DNA of 64,000 nt from JAFGBM01 sp964610155 (GCA_964610155.1 CAZSUY010000001.1:124001-188000); one strand, 5' to 3'. Positions 1-8,477 are shown, counted from the stretch's first letter. Numbers and translations: made by a program. Notes: generated by a model from the sequence alone, not told the origin.

Positions 1-549
1 GTCCGCCGCGACAAAGCGATTCCCCTTCCCATCGACTACATCGAGGGAGAGCACGTTGTCCGCCGACTTCCCGTAGACGAGGGCGCGCGGCCCGCAGGCG
101 TTGTTCGCGATCGTCCCCCCGATGGTTGCTCGGGTGACCGTTGACGGATCGGGTCCGAACCGGAGGCCGTACTTCCCGGCCTCGCGCTGCAACTGGGCGA
201 GGACGGCACCGGGCTGGAGGCGCGCCGATCGCCGCTCGGGATCGACCGACAAGACCTTGTCCATGTACCGCGAGGTGTCAAGCACGATACCCGGACCGAT
301 GGCGTTACCCGCGATGGACGTCCCACCACCTCGCATTGCCACCGGCGCCCCCAGTTCCCTGGCGACGCGAAGGGCGGAGACAAGGTCGTCCGCGTCCCGG
401 GGGAAAGCCACGACCTCGGGGACCACACGGTAGTTCGAGGCGTCCGTCGAGTACTCGGCCCGACGCCTCGTGGAGGCGTCGACCTCACCATCGATGGCTT
501 CCTTGAGGGACGCGACCCAATCCGCGACGGTTGCCTGGGGGACGGTCAT
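1..549 (-). CDS. FAD-linked oxidase, N-terminal part (cut by window edge)
   Basis: The reading frame starts at an ATG at 549 and runs open through position 1, so only about 183 N-terminal residues are present. They form a PCMH-type FAD-binding domain. The flavin-phosphate loop RGGGTSIAG lies near residues 73-81, and a second conserved stretch, TIGGTIANNACGP, near 141-153. This is the fold of GlcD, D-lactate and D-2-hydroxyglutarate dehydrogenases, which oxidise 2-hydroxy acids with FAD. Sequences of this type are often fused to a C-terminal cysteine-rich Fe-S domain, but that part would lie outside the window, so the substrate cannot be named. No strong ribosome-binding site is visible. It stands apart from the next gene, which ends 175 bases upstream of it on the same strand. 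Confidence 0.85.
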   Translation of the reverse strand, partial: MTVPQATVADWVASLKEAIDGEVDASTRRRAEYSTDASNYRVVPEVVAFPRDADDLVSALRVARELGAPVAMRGGGTSIAGNAIGPGIVLDTSRYMDKVLSVDPERRSARLQPGAVLAQLQREAGKYGLRFGPDPSTVTRATIGGTIANNACGPRALVYGKSADNVLSLDVVDGKGNRFVAAD

Positions 550-724
550 TCGCACATTCTCGCAGACCCTGGGGAGTCTCTATCCATGACAGAAGGCCTG
601 GGTCAGTGGAGCCGCCGAGGAAATTCCCATGCGGCACCAACCACGACCCGCGCTGCGACGCACCTGCCGCGGATCAAGGGACGCTCGTATGGAGGACACA
701 GCGTATACGCTACCGCCGCGCGCG

Positions 725-1744
725 CTACTCCCCCGGGTAGGTCAGTCCGATCTGTCGACGGATCTCGTCGAGACTGGCCATCACCTCAAGCGTCATCTCG
801 GGCGTCATACCCGGGCTCTGCTTCTCGCCCGCGGTAATGCGCCGGGCGACCTCCGCCGCCTCGTACGCGTAGCCATTCGTGACGCCGAGGTAAGGGACCT
901 CGCGGCTGCCGCTGGCGGTGAAGACCCGGAAGGAGGCCTCGCGGTAGAACGGCCCCGCGATCTCGATGCGGCCCTCGGTTCCCGAGACCGACGCGACGGT
1001 CGGGGTCTGTGACCACAGCGTCGTCTGAAGCGACGCCTGCGTCCTATCCCCGTAGCCGAAGATGATGCTGACCTGGCCGTCGACATCGGTCTGTGTCATC
1101 TGACCGGCGGCGGCGATGAAGCTCGGCACGCCGAGAATGTCGTGGGCGAAGGCAACCGGGTACACGCCGAGGTCGAGCAACGCGCCGCCCGCGAGGGTGG
1201 GCTCCCACCACCGGCTCCCCGGAACGAACGGAAAGACCTGGCCGTGATCAGCCTGCAGGGCGATGATCTCCCCGATCTCGCCGTCTGCGATCACCTTCTT
1301 GAGCGCGACCATGTGCGGTAAGTAGCGCGTCCACATGGCCTCCATGACGAAGACGTTCGCGGCGCGCGCGGCGTCGATCAACGTGCGGGCCTCGGCCACG
1401 TTGCGGCAGATGGGCTTCTCGACCAGGACGTTCTTGCCTGCGGCAATCGCCTCAAGCGCGTTGGCGAGGTGGTAGCTGTGGGGGCTCGCGACGTGGATCA
1501 CGTCGATATCGGGGTCCGCGACGAGCTCCTCAACGGAACTGTACGCCTTGGCGACGGAGTTGCTCTGGGCGAAGGCCTCCGCCTTCTCAAGCGAACGCGA
1601 CGACACGGCGTGAACGGTCGATTCGGTGAAGTCGTTGACCCCGTTGGCGAACTGATCGGCCATCCAGCCGACGCCGATTATGCCCCAACGAATCGAGGGT
1701 GCTGTGGTGGGATGGGGGGCTTCTACGGGCGAGGGTATGGTCAT
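725..1744 (-). CDS. Gfo/Idh/MocA family NAD(P)-dependent oxidoreductase
   Basis: The 339-residue product has the usual length for this family. An N-terminal Rossmann fold begins with WGIIGVGWMADQFANGV (about residues 20-36), a GxGxxA-type nucleotide-binding loop. The family motif EKPICRNVAEA follows at about residue 110, and its lysine takes part in catalysis. The C-terminal half is the alpha/beta substrate domain typical of sugar and inositol dehydrogenases. Members oxidise or reduce sugars, polyols or trans-dihydrodiols in the cytosol. The substrate here cannot be read from sequence. The start at 1744 has AGGGTGA six bases upstream. The gene stands alone, with 90 bases separating it from the MinD-type gene whose stop lies upstream. 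Confidence 0.88.
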   Translation of the reverse strand: MTIPSPVEAPHPTTAPSIRWGIIGVGWMADQFANGVNDFTESTVHAVSSRSLEKAEAFAQSNSVAKAYSSVEELVADPDIDVIHVASPHSYHLANALEAIAAGKNVLVEKPICRNVAEARTLIDAARAANVFVMEAMWTRYLPHMVALKKVIADGEIGEIIALQADHGQVFPFVPGSRWWEPTLAGGALLDLGVYPVAFAHDILGVPSFIAAAGQMTQTDVDGQVSIIFGYGDRTQASLQTTLWSQTPTVASVSGTEGRIEIAGPFYREASFRVFTASGSREVPYLGVTNGYAYEAAEVARRITAGEKQSPGMTPEMTLEVMASLDEIRRQIGLTYPGE

Positions 1745-1834
1745 TACATCACCCTAACTCGTTCGGGCGCGGAAGACCTCCGGGAAGGCTTGGAGGGGAA
1801 ACTCGCCGACGACCTTGTCTACCCGAGGCCAAGC

Positions 1835-2731
1835 TCATCCGTCGACCCACGGCTCCAGACGGGACCAGATCGAGTGGAACGATCGCACGGACGTCAACGT
1901 GTCCAGACTCGACGGCGGGTCTTCTCCCTGGGCAACCGCTTCGAGTGCCAGCGGCAGATCCACGTCGAACGCCACCTCGCCCACGAACTCGAGGCCCAGG
2001 TCTCGACACGCTGCCCGGATCCGCTCCGCTCCTGTTTCCGACAGGTCGGCCTTGTTCAACACGACCTTGACCGGGACCTGCAACTGATGCGCGAGCCCGA
2101 CCAGTCGCCGCAGGTCGTGCTCACCCGAGAGGGTCGGCTCCGTGACGGCCAGCACCCCGTTGGCGCCGGTGATCGATGCGATGGCTGGGCAGCCGACACC
2201 CGGCGGACCATCGATGACGATGAGCTCGGTGCCAAGCTTGTTCGCGATCCCCTCGGCACGTTCCCGGACACTGGTCACGAGTTTGCCCGAGAGATCCTCA
2301 CCCGGCCGTAGGCAGCCGAACACGATCGGCCCGGTCGGGCCTTCCCCGACCAGGATCTCGCCCGCCTGGTGCGGGACGAAGCTGATCGCGTCCACCTGGC
2401 ATGCCAACGCGCACGCCCCGCAGCTCTCACACATCCAGGGATCGATGACGGCGAAGCCCTCATCCGACAGGGACAACGCGTCGAAGCGGCATCCGCCGAG
2501 ACAATCCCCGCAGCCCTCGCAGATACCCTCATCGACGATGGCCCTCGGATTCCCCGCGAACGGCGATCGAGTTAGCACGTCCACCCGCAGAGCGACGGGA
2601 AGGTTGGAGGCCTCGACGTCGCAATCGGCGATTACCAACCGACGACTACGTGCAGCGAGGCGAACCAGTACGGCCGACAGGGTCGTCTTCCCAGTCCCGC
2701 CCTTTCCCGAGGCCACGACGAGCGTTCTCAT
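1835..2731 (-). CDS. MinD-family P-loop ATPase with inserted two-cluster ferredoxin domain (second copy)
   Basis: The product is 298 aa. It opens with MRTLVVASGKGGTGKTT, a deviant Walker A motif of the MinD/ParA/Nbp35 group. A bacterial ferredoxin insert near residues 60-110 carries CEGCGDCLGGC and CESCGACALAC, enough for two [4Fe-4S] clusters. A MinD-like C-terminal half follows (VIDGPPGVGCPAI). The start at 2731 was chosen because its ATGA overlaps the stop of the preceding gene; a longer frame to 2797 lies inside that gene. Proteins of this class form pairs beside NifX-like proteins in anaerobes, as in the orange-protein (ORP) locus of Desulfovibrio, and are thought to handle metal-sulfur clusters. 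The assignment to such a complex is inference from family and context. Confidence 0.88.
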   Translation of the reverse strand: MRTLVVASGKGGTGKTTLSAVLVRLAARSRRLVIADCDVEASNLPVALRVDVLTRSPFAGNPRAIVDEGICEGCGDCLGGCRFDALSLSDEGFAVIDPWMCESCGACALACQVDAISFVPHQAGEILVGEGPTGPIVFGCLRPGEDLSGKLVTSVRERAEGIANKLGTELIVIDGPPGVGCPAIASITGANGVLAVTEPTLSGEHDLRRLVGLAHQLQVPVKVVLNKADLSETGAERIRAACRDLGLEFVGEVAFDVDLPLALEAVAQGEDPPSSLDTLTSVRSFHSIWSRLEPWVDG

Positions 2732-3633
2732 GCCGGGACCTCCGAACCGATTAAGACCAGCTGCTCGCGTAAGGACTCCCACAGGTCCGAGAACCACTGG
2801 TGGCCGAGGCTATGCCCGTCGACCAGAAGCCCCCCGTCCGCATAACACGCAGCGACATCCCTGTCGAAGGGGAACTGAGCAATGATCGAGATTCCCTCCG
2901 ACCGGCAGTACCCGGCGACATCGACGGCCCCGGTCCCGACCCGGTTGAGGACAACGGCCATGGGCAGTTCCAATTCCCTTGCGAGCTCGACCATCAACGT
3001 CAAATCGTGCAGGCCGAACGAGGTCGGCTCTGTGACGAGCAACAAGAAATCGACACCATGAAGTGTCGCGACGGCCGAACATGCCACCCCGGGCGGCGCA
3101 TCGAGGATCACCACGTCGGCGCCCTCGGCGTCCGCCCGTACTCGGGTTGCCCCGATGACAGTCGGCGCCCTCATCTGGCCAACGTCGAGTTGCCCCATCA
3201 CGAGCCCCAGGCCGTCCTGAACCGCCCCGGCCCCGGTCTGGCCGACCCGGACCTGGCGTTCTTGAAGCATCCTAGACGGACATGCGTCGACGCACGCCCC
3301 GCAACTGTGGCACAGGTCGGGGAACACGACCGGCCCGCCCCCGAGCATGCGGATCGCCCCGAATCGGCAGGTGTCGCGGCACACGGTGCATCCCTCCGGA
3401 CAGGTGCCGGCGAGCACCTCGGGGATCGGGACCTCGACAACCCTCAGATCGGGGTGGACGTCGAAGAAGAGGTGATCATTGGGTGCCTCCACGTCGCAGT
3501 CCGCCAGCGTCACGCGCACCCCGGTGCGAGCGACGAGCACGGCCAAGTTGGTGGCCACGAGAGTCTTGCCCGTCCCGCCCTTGCCCGAAGCGACCGCGAT
3601 CGTGATCGGCTTCATCCGCAACGCTTCATCCAT
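2728..3633 (-). CDS. MinD-family P-loop ATPase with inserted two-cluster ferredoxin domain (first copy)
   Basis: The product is up to 301 aa. The deviant Walker A is VASGKGGTGKT near residues 14-24; an alternative ATG at 3615 would begin MKPITIAVASG and is equally plausible. The ferredoxin insert has CPEGCTVCRDTC followed by CHSCGACVDAC, again eight cysteines. Motif VVILDAPPGVACSAV marks the switch II region. It is paralogous to the next gene, with which it overlaps by four bases. The stop of the NifX-type gene lies six bases upstream of its start. The four minus-strand genes from PadR onward therefore look like one transcript. Two unequal MinD/ferredoxin ATPases side by side suggest a heterodimer. 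Confidence 0.88.
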   Translation of the reverse strand: MDEALRMKPITIAVASGKGGTGKTLVATNLAVLVARTGVRVTLADCDVEAPNDHLFFDVHPDLRVVEVPIPEVLAGTCPEGCTVCRDTCRFGAIRMLGGGPVVFPDLCHSCGACVDACPSRMLQERQVRVGQTGAGAVQDGLGLVMGQLDVGQMRAPTVIGATRVRADAEGADVVILDAPPGVACSAVATLHGVDFLLLVTEPTSFGLHDLTLMVELARELELPMAVVLNRVGTGAVDVAGYCRSEGISIIAQFPFDRDVAACYADGGLLVDGHSLGHQWFSDLWESLREQLVLIGSEVPA

Positions 3634-3639
3634 GCCGCC

Positions 3640-4185
3640 TCATCCAAGATCGAGACGGGTCAGCTCGCCTCGGCTGAACGCGGTGACCGCCTCACGGACG
3701 GTCATACCCGCGGCCGCGTACACAGGGATGGCTGCGCGCCGGAAGGCGTCGGCCGCCTTCGGTCCCACTTTGGTCACGATCGCCGCCTGCGCCCCGTGCT
3801 CGGCAAGTAGCTCGACCGCCCCGATGCCTGCCCCCTCTGCTCCGCTCCGGTTCTCGTCGTTAGAGATGACGACGGCGGTCATGGTCTCCGGGTTGACCAA
3901 CTGAAAGCACCCCGCGCGTCCGAAACGCTCGTGAACCGGGTCCGACAAAGCCGGCCCCTCGGCACACACGGCGATGGACGTGACAGAAACAGGCTCCCCG
4001 CCGATGGACTTGCTCGCCGTCGTACGTGCAGTCCCTTGGCTCGCGTTCTCTCGACGGCATGAGCCGTCGCCTCGACCGCGACCGCCCTTTCTACGACAAT
4101 CGGCGGTCCCTCGATGCCGACAGTGACGGTCCCCCTCAGCGGTGCATTGTTCGTCCCTCGGTCCAGTCCCATCAAAATGAGTCAT
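3640..4185 (-). CDS. NifX/NifB-domain metal-cluster-binding protein with DUF5320-like N-terminus
   Basis: The 181-residue product appears to have two parts. Residues 1-60 are basic, Gly/Arg/Cys-rich and begin MTHFDGTGPRD, resembling the DGTGPxG start of DUF5320 proteins. From about residue 66 (VTSIAVCAEGPALSDP) to the end it follows the dinitrogenase iron-molybdenum cofactor domain, including HERFGRAGCF and a conserved GxGA-VELLAEHG segment. Such domains bind or carry metal-sulfur clusters; the ORP protein of Desulfovibrio, with its Mo-S-Cu cluster, belongs here. The start at 4185 is preceded by AGGAG at seven bases, a strong site, and it keeps the first beta strand of the NifX domain, which has no start codon of its own. 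It lies between PadR and the MinD pair. Confidence 0.78.
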   Translation of the reverse strand: MTHFDGTGPRDEQCTAEGDRHCRHRGTADCRRKGGRGRGDGSCRRENASQGTARTTASKSIGGEPVSVTSIAVCAEGPALSDPVHERFGRAGCFQLVNPETMTAVVISNDENRSGAEGAGIGAVELLAEHGAQAAIVTKVGPKAADAFRRAAIPVYAAAGMTVREAVTAFSRGELTRLDLG

Positions 4186-4249
4186 CGTGGTGCTCCTCAC
4201 GAATCGTTGTGCTTTCTGAGTCCGCCAACACACGCGGCGGATCATCTGG

Positions 4250-4639
4250 TCAATCCAATCGGTCGATCGCCCGCAGGATTCCGTCGAGTGCCGTTCGCCG
4301 GGCGGCGAGCCTCTCAGCCCAGGCGCCCAATACCTCGCGCCCGTCATCGGTAATCCGGTAGGTGCGCCGTTGCGGTCCATGCTCGCCTTCCATCCAGGTC
4401 GAGGCCACGAACCCGTCGTCCTCCATCCGACGAAGTGCGCGATACAAACCCCCGGGATCGACGACTAAGAAGCCGCAGGTCAATTCCTCGACCGCAGCGC
4501 GCAGGTCATAGCCATGAGACGTCGCAGTCGTAAGGGCGGCAAGGACCGCCGGTTCGAGCAGACTGCCTCTCCCGGCGCCTCCGCCTCCTCCGCGACCTCC
4601 CACGCGGCCTCCGCCACCTCGACCACGCCCGTATGGCAT
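4250..4639 (-). CDS. PadR-family transcriptional regulator with glycine/arginine-rich N-terminus
   Basis: The product is 129 aa. Residues 1-25 are a low-complexity Gly/Arg run. The PadR winged helix follows: LLEPAVLAALTTATSHGYDL, then GGLYRALRRMEDDGFV as recognition helix and wing, and a C-terminal helix for dimerisation. PadR proteins bind short ATGT/ACAT palindromes and respond to small ligands. Here the gene heads the NifX-MinD-MinD operon (64 bases to the next start) and faces the DUF89 gene. A matching palindrome lies 18 bases upstream of its start. Autoregulation and control of both transcripts are likely. Gly-rich tails of this kind recur on PadR proteins beside NifX/DUF5320 genes, but their role is not known to me. 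Confidence 0.85.
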   Translation of the reverse strand: MPYGRGRGGGGRVGGRGGGGGAGRGSLLEPAVLAALTTATSHGYDLRAAVEELTCGFLVVDPGGLYRALRRMEDDGFVASTWMEGEHGPQRRTYRITDDGREVLGAWAERLAARRTALDGILRAIDRLD

Positions 4640-4656
4640 GCATCCCTCCGCATCTA

Positions 4657-4671
4657 GATGTTTAAGACATC
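4657..4671. promoter_or_regulatory. Candidate PadR operator palindrome
   Basis: GATGTTTAAGACATC is a 15-bp palindrome with a single mismatched pair. It contains the ATGT...ACAT half-sites typical of PadR operators, though with a shorter spacer than the classical eight bases. It lies in the 107-bp gap between the divergent padR-like gene and the DUF89 gene, so one site could control both directions. Confidence 0.5.
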
Positions 4672-4746
4672 ATGCCCCATTCCGAGGTTTGACGGCAAGG
4701 ACCTTCGGCCCTGCTGCCGACCCACAGCGAGAGGATCATCGATCTA

Positions 4747-5607
4747 GTGCGGACCTACCTCGATTGCTACGCGTGTTTCCTCCGACAAGCCCTGAGCGCT
4801 GCCCGCATGGTCACCGACGACGAGGCTGCCCAGCAGGCCGTCATGACCGAAACGCTGGCGCTTCTCCAGTCCTTGCCGTCCGGCACCACCCCGCCCGAGA
4901 TCGCCTTCGCGGTGCATCGCCTCGTACGAGAGCGGTTGGGCGACAGCGACCCGTACGCGACTGCCAAAGCAGAAAGCACGCGCGCGGCCCTAGCGTTGTA
5001 TCCACAGCTGACGGCCCTCGTCGCCGAGAGCGAGGACCCGCTGGACGCGGCGATGCGTATCAGCATCGCCGGCAACATCATCGATTTCGGCGTCAGCGAC
5101 GATGTGCCTGACCTGTGGTCAACGGTCGAGCGAATCATGGCGGCCCCGCTCGCGATCGACGACCGTGCCCAACTCCGCTCTGCGCTCGCCGTCGCGGACC
5201 ATGTGCTGTACCTGGCCGACAACGCGGGCGAGACCGTGTTCGACCGAGTGCTCATCGAAAAACTAGAGCCGCCTGTGCTCTACGCGGTCAAAGGCGGCTC
5301 TGTGCTCAACGACGCGACCCGCCAGGACGCACTCGCCGCGGGCCTCGAAAAGTGCGCAAGCATCATCGAGAACGGCTCCCGTGCGCCCGGTACCATCCTC
5401 GACATCTGCTCAGCGGAGTTCCGCGACACCTTCGACAGCGCTCCGCTAATCATCGCCAAGGGGCAGGCCAACTATGAGACGCTGAGCGAAGCCGGACCAC
5501 GGGTGTTCTGCCTATTGCAGGCCAAGTGCCCGGTCATCGCGGATGACATGCCCGCACCCGTCGGCAGCGCCGTCGTCAGGCAAAGCGTGGAGCGACCTAG
5601 CCAGTGA
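4747..5607 (+). CDS. DUF89 / ARMT1-like damage-control phosphatase family protein
   Basis: The 286-residue product starts at GTG. The N-terminal motif is RTYLDCYACFLRQALSAA, with the paired cysteines seen in the prokaryotic DUF89 subfamily. The C-terminal half carries the family's metal-site segments: LYLADNAGETVFDRVL near 158-173, VKGGSVLNDAT near 182-192, and AKGQANYETLSE near 238-249. DUF89 proteins are metal-dependent phosphatases that remove phosphate from damaged or side-product metabolites. The natural substrate of this bacterial subgroup is not established. It is transcribed away from the PadR-NifX-MinD operon and shares its control region, so it probably belongs to the same anaerobic regulon. 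It is followed 10 bases on by the convergent TSUP gene. Confidence 0.82.
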   Translation: MRTYLDCYACFLRQALSAARMVTDDEAAQQAVMTETLALLQSLPSGTTPPEIAFAVHRLVRERLGDSDPYATAKAESTRAALALYPQLTALVAESEDPLDAAMRISIAGNIIDFGVSDDVPDLWSTVERIMAAPLAIDDRAQLRSALAVADHVLYLADNAGETVFDRVLIEKLEPPVLYAVKGGSVLNDATRQDALAAGLEKCASIIENGSRAPGTILDICSAEFRDTFDSAPLIIAKGQANYETLSEAGPRVFCLLQAKCPVIADDMPAPVGSAVVRQSVERPSQ

Positions 5608-5617
5608 CCGGATAAGG

Positions 5618-6367
5618 TCACCCGACGAGGTCCCAGACGATGACCGCCGCGAGCACCAACAGCAGCGCGCCGATGCCGTGCTTGAGGTGATCGGCCGAGA
5701 TTCGGGACTGCATGATGCGCGAGCCCGCAAACGAACCAATGACCGCGAGTGCCGCCATAGTGCCGACGAACCACGGGTCGAGCCCGCCGAGGGCAACATG
5801 GCCGAAGAACCCGGAGAGCGAAGAAAAGACGACCGCCAGAGCCGTCGTCCCCACGGCAACCTTGGGCGCTAGTCCCATCCAGGTCAAGCCCGGCAGGATC
5901 ACGTTCCCGCCGCCGACGCCGAGCAGCCCGCCGAGGAAACCGGCCGTCCCACCGACCCCCGCCCCGACGGCGGCCTCGGCCGGCGCTGACCGCTCCACCG
6001 ACGCGGCCCGCGGCCGGTACAGGAACATCATTGCGCCGGCGAACATAAGGAATCCAGCGAAGAGGGCCAAGAGCACCCTGTGATCGACATGCGTGCTCAT
6101 CACAGCGCCGACGGGCGCGAGCACGACAGCGGTGACGAGTACAGGGATCCCCGTACGCCAGCGGACGAGCCCCGCACGCGCATAGGAGATCGCCGCGGCG
6201 CCGAGGCTGACCGCATTCAGTAGGAGCGCCGTCGACGTCGCTTCGCCAAGGGGCATCCCGAGGTAGTAGAAGAGGGGCACGAAGATGAAGGCGGCACCCA
6301 GGCCGGCCATCGCCATGATCCCCGAGCCAACCAGGACCACCGCCCCACCCAGCAGGTACAGGATCAC
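5618..6367 (-). CDS. TSUP family (TauE/SafE) anion exporter
   Basis: The 249-residue product is almost entirely hydrophobic, with about eight membrane segments. It has the two half-repeats of the TSUP family, each with a glycine-rich turn: SGIMAMAGLGAAFIFVP near the start and FLGGLLGVGGGNVILPGL near residue 140. TSUP proteins move sulfite, sulfonates or other organic anions across the cytoplasmic membrane; the substrate is not readable here. GTG at 6367 was chosen because it puts the first membrane helix at the N-terminus and gives the usual 250-residue length. Reading further upstream adds only a basic tail with no sequence signature. It lies 49 bases downstream of the aldolase gene on the same strand. 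Confidence 0.82.
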   Translation of the reverse strand: MILYLLGGAVVLVGSGIMAMAGLGAAFIFVPLFYYLGMPLGEATSTALLLNAVSLGAAAISYARAGLVRWRTGIPVLVTAVVLAPVGAVMSTHVDHRVLLALFAGFLMFAGAMMFLYRPRAASVERSAPAEAAVGAGVGGTAGFLGGLLGVGGGNVILPGLTWMGLAPKVAVGTTALAVVFSSLSGFFGHVALGGLDPWFVGTMAALAVIGSFAGSRIMQSRISADHLKHGIGALLLVLAAVIVWDLVG

Positions 6368-6416
6368 CGCTTCGCCTTCGCGGCTAGGCTCGGCGAGACG
6401 ACGAGCAAGGCGCGAG

Positions 6417-7304
6417 TCAGGTTGCCGATGCCCTGAAGATGCTGCCGATCGCCGCATCGAGGGCGACGTCGAACTCGGTCTCGCTCTGCTGGGCGGACAG
6501 GCCACCGGTGAGTGCCCGGGAGAAGCTCGCGACCACGCCGCGATTCCTGGCTAGACGCGCATTCGCCTCCTCGAGGGAGTAGCCGCCGGACAACGCGACA
6601 ACACGCAGCACCTGCGGGTGCTGCACGAGATCGCTGTAGAGGTCGTCCTCGTCGGGCAGCGTCAGTTTGAGCATCACCCGCTGGTCACCCGCAAGCTTGT
6701 CGAGCTGCGCCGTGATCGCGGCCGTCACCCACGCCTCTGCCTCGCCCTTCTGCGGGCTGTGGATGTCCACCTCCGGCTCGATGATCGGCACCAGCCCCGC
6801 GTCGAGGATTCGCCGTCCGATCTCAAACTGCTGGTCCACGACGGCGTCGATGCCAGCCCTGTCGGCCAGCAGAACGACCGAACGCATCTTGGTACCGAAC
6901 ACGCCGTGGCTCGTCGCTCGGGCGAGAAGGTCATCCAGTCCGGGCATCGGCTTCATCAGCCGCACGCCGTCGGACTCCTCAGCCAACCCTTTGTCCACCT
7001 TCACGAACGGAACGACGTTCTTGTCCTCCCACAGGTACTCGGCGGCACCCTTGCCAGCGACCTGACGATCCATGGTCATCTCGAACAGAATCGCGCCGAG
7101 GATCCTCTCACCTGTGAAAGCCGGGCTGGTCATGATCCTGCTTCGCATCTCGTGGATGAGATCAAACATCTGCGCCTCGTTCTCGTACGAGGTCTCATCG
7201 AGCCCATACGCCATCAGCGCCTTGGGCGTGCTGCCGCCGCTCTGGTCCAGAGCCGCAATGAAGCCGGCCCCGCTCTCGATCTTTTGAAGTTGTTCGGTGT
7301 TCAT
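6417..7304 (-). CDS. fda: Fructose-bisphosphate aldolase, class I (bacterial, Schiff-base type)
   Basis: The 295-residue product has the length of the bacterial class I enzyme. The start is MNTEQLQKIESGAGFIAALD, followed by QSGGSTPKAL near residue 22. LMKPMPGLDDLL lies near 125. EPEVDIHSPQK near 185 and the lysine of VMLKLTLP near 218 belong to the Schiff-base barrel. It cleaves fructose 1,6-bisphosphate to glyceraldehyde 3-phosphate and dihydroxyacetone phosphate in glycolysis and runs in reverse in gluconeogenesis, without a metal. Upstream of the start there is a weak AGGA. The gene lies between a TSUP exporter and a lipoprotein on the same strand. Whether the genome also has a class II enzyme cannot be judged from the window. 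Confidence 0.9.
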   Translation of the reverse strand: MNTEQLQKIESGAGFIAALDQSGGSTPKALMAYGLDETSYENEAQMFDLIHEMRSRIMTSPAFTGERILGAILFEMTMDRQVAGKGAAEYLWEDKNVVPFVKVDKGLAEESDGVRLMKPMPGLDDLLARATSHGVFGTKMRSVVLLADRAGIDAVVDQQFEIGRRILDAGLVPIIEPEVDIHSPQKGEAEAWVTAAITAQLDKLAGDQRVMLKLTLPDEDDLYSDLVQHPQVLRVVALSGGYSLEEANARLARNRGVVASFSRALTGGLSAQQSETEFDVALDAAIGSIFRASAT

Positions 7305-7480
7305 GACAGTCCTTCCGTCGCGATGGGTCGTGCCCGGCGATGCTGGGCGGAGATGCTCTGCTCACCGAGATTATCCTACGTTCCATTTGACTTCGACGGT
7401 CGTCCGTCGCCCCCTCTTCTGCGACCGTCGTCGCCCAACTGGTTCTTTCTCCGCTACAGCGCCGCCCCGATGGCTATATC

Positions 7481-8209
7481 TCACAGGGCTGGCTTTCGAG
7501 TCCATGCGGATTCTGGCGGCGCCGTCCACACCAGAGGGTTGTCATACAGGTCGGTACCGTACGGCTTGAATGTCATGTTCGGGGTGCCATTCACCGTGGC
7601 GTACACGAGAAGGAAGCAACCCTGGACGGTCTCTCCGTTGTCAAACTCCGTGCCCAACCAAAGCGGGTTGATGCAGCCGGCAATCTCGCCCCGAGAGTTG
7701 GAGAACCTGTGGGCGTTCCAGCCCTCGGGGTCGAAGTCAGAGCCAATGCCGCGACGCTCCATCGAGATGGCCGGGGTGCCAACGGCCTGCGCCTCGTACC
7801 TCACCGCGACGACGGATAGGTCATCCTCTGTCGCGCCAGTGAAGATGGTTCCCGAGGGAAGGTCAGAGAACGCCGCCGGAGTCATCGAGGTGACGGAGAC
7901 CCGCATCAGCAGGTCGCCAGAGGGCGACAGAACGCCGTCCTGATCCAACCCGTTCGGGAACGTCATGACGCGGTAGTCCACGATGGCGTCCTCGCCGATG
8001 GCGAGAACGGTTCCGGGAGCCGTGATGTCTCCCGAGGCGAGCGCGTTATCCGCGGTCAAGGTGGTCTCATCGACATCAGGCGAAGCGCTGGGACTGATGG
8101 TGGGCTGATTGTCGGAAGTCGGCTCACTGGCGGTATCGCCTCCACAGCCAGACAGCGCTCCAACGCTGGCAACGAGTGCGCCAACGGCAAGGTAGTTGTA
8201 GATCTTCAA
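7481..8209 (-). CDS. Secreted lipoprotein of unknown function
   Basis: The 242-residue product has a type II signal peptide with lipobox LSGC (cysteine near residue 22). A Ser/Thr/Pro-rich linker extends to about residue 50. The globular domain that follows contains DLLMRVSVTSMTPAAF and ends in TFKPYGTDLYDNPLVWTA. The layout suggests an extracellular immunoglobulin-like domain held at the membrane, but I do not recognise the family. GAGAGCCTC upstream of the ATG serves as a ribosome-binding site. The 176 bases between it and the aldolase show no gene. It is the last host gene before the integrated element, whose left boundary starts 130 bases upstream of its start codon. Confidence 0.75.
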   Translation of the reverse strand: MKIYNYLAVGALVASVGALSGCGGDTASEPTSDNQPTISPSASPDVDETTLTADNALASGDITAPGTVLAIGEDAIVDYRVMTFPNGLDQDGVLSPSGDLLMRVSVTSMTPAAFSDLPSGTIFTGATEDDLSVVAVRYEAQAVGTPAISMERRGIGSDFDPEGWNAHRFSNSRGEIAGCINPLWLGTEFDNGETVQGCFLLVYATVNGTPNMTFKPYGTDLYDNPLVWTAPPESAWTRKPAL

Positions 8210-8338
8210 GAGGCTCTCCTCATCTCGGCATGAGCGATTCCCGCGAAAAGGTGTCCCACAAGAGTAGCCGTCAGCGAGCCGTTCATCCGATCATGACTGA
8301 ACCGACGACGTTGACGTAGCGAAGGACATGGAGTCCTG

Positions 8339-8385
8339 GTGGAGCCGCCTATCGGAATCGAACCGATGACCTATTCATTACGAGT
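8339..8385. repeat. Left attachment site: detached 3' fragment of tRNA-Thr
   Basis: These 47 bases are identical to 27461-27507. They encode, on the minus strand, the CCA end, acceptor 3' strand, T arm, variable loop and part of the anticodon arm of tRNA-Thr. To the right the two copies diverge abruptly (CAACGACT here, GAATCGCT at the tRNA), so no complete tRNA can form here. Confidence 0.85.
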
Positions 8386-8477
8386 CAACGACTTAAGGTT
8401 TGCCGTCCCGGATGTAGGCGGCCCTACCGGCTGAAACAGCCCTAACCGGTCCGTCCGGACCCATCGGTCCGGCTGTC

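Noticed and set aside
36..506. Long open frames on both strands at the left end
   Set aside because: They are shadows of the FAD-linked oxidase frame, which is open to the edge and has clear family motifs.
1469..2311. 280-residue plus-strand frame antisense to the first MinD-type gene
   Set aside because: No family similarity, Arg/His-rich composition, and it spans two well-supported genes on the other strand.
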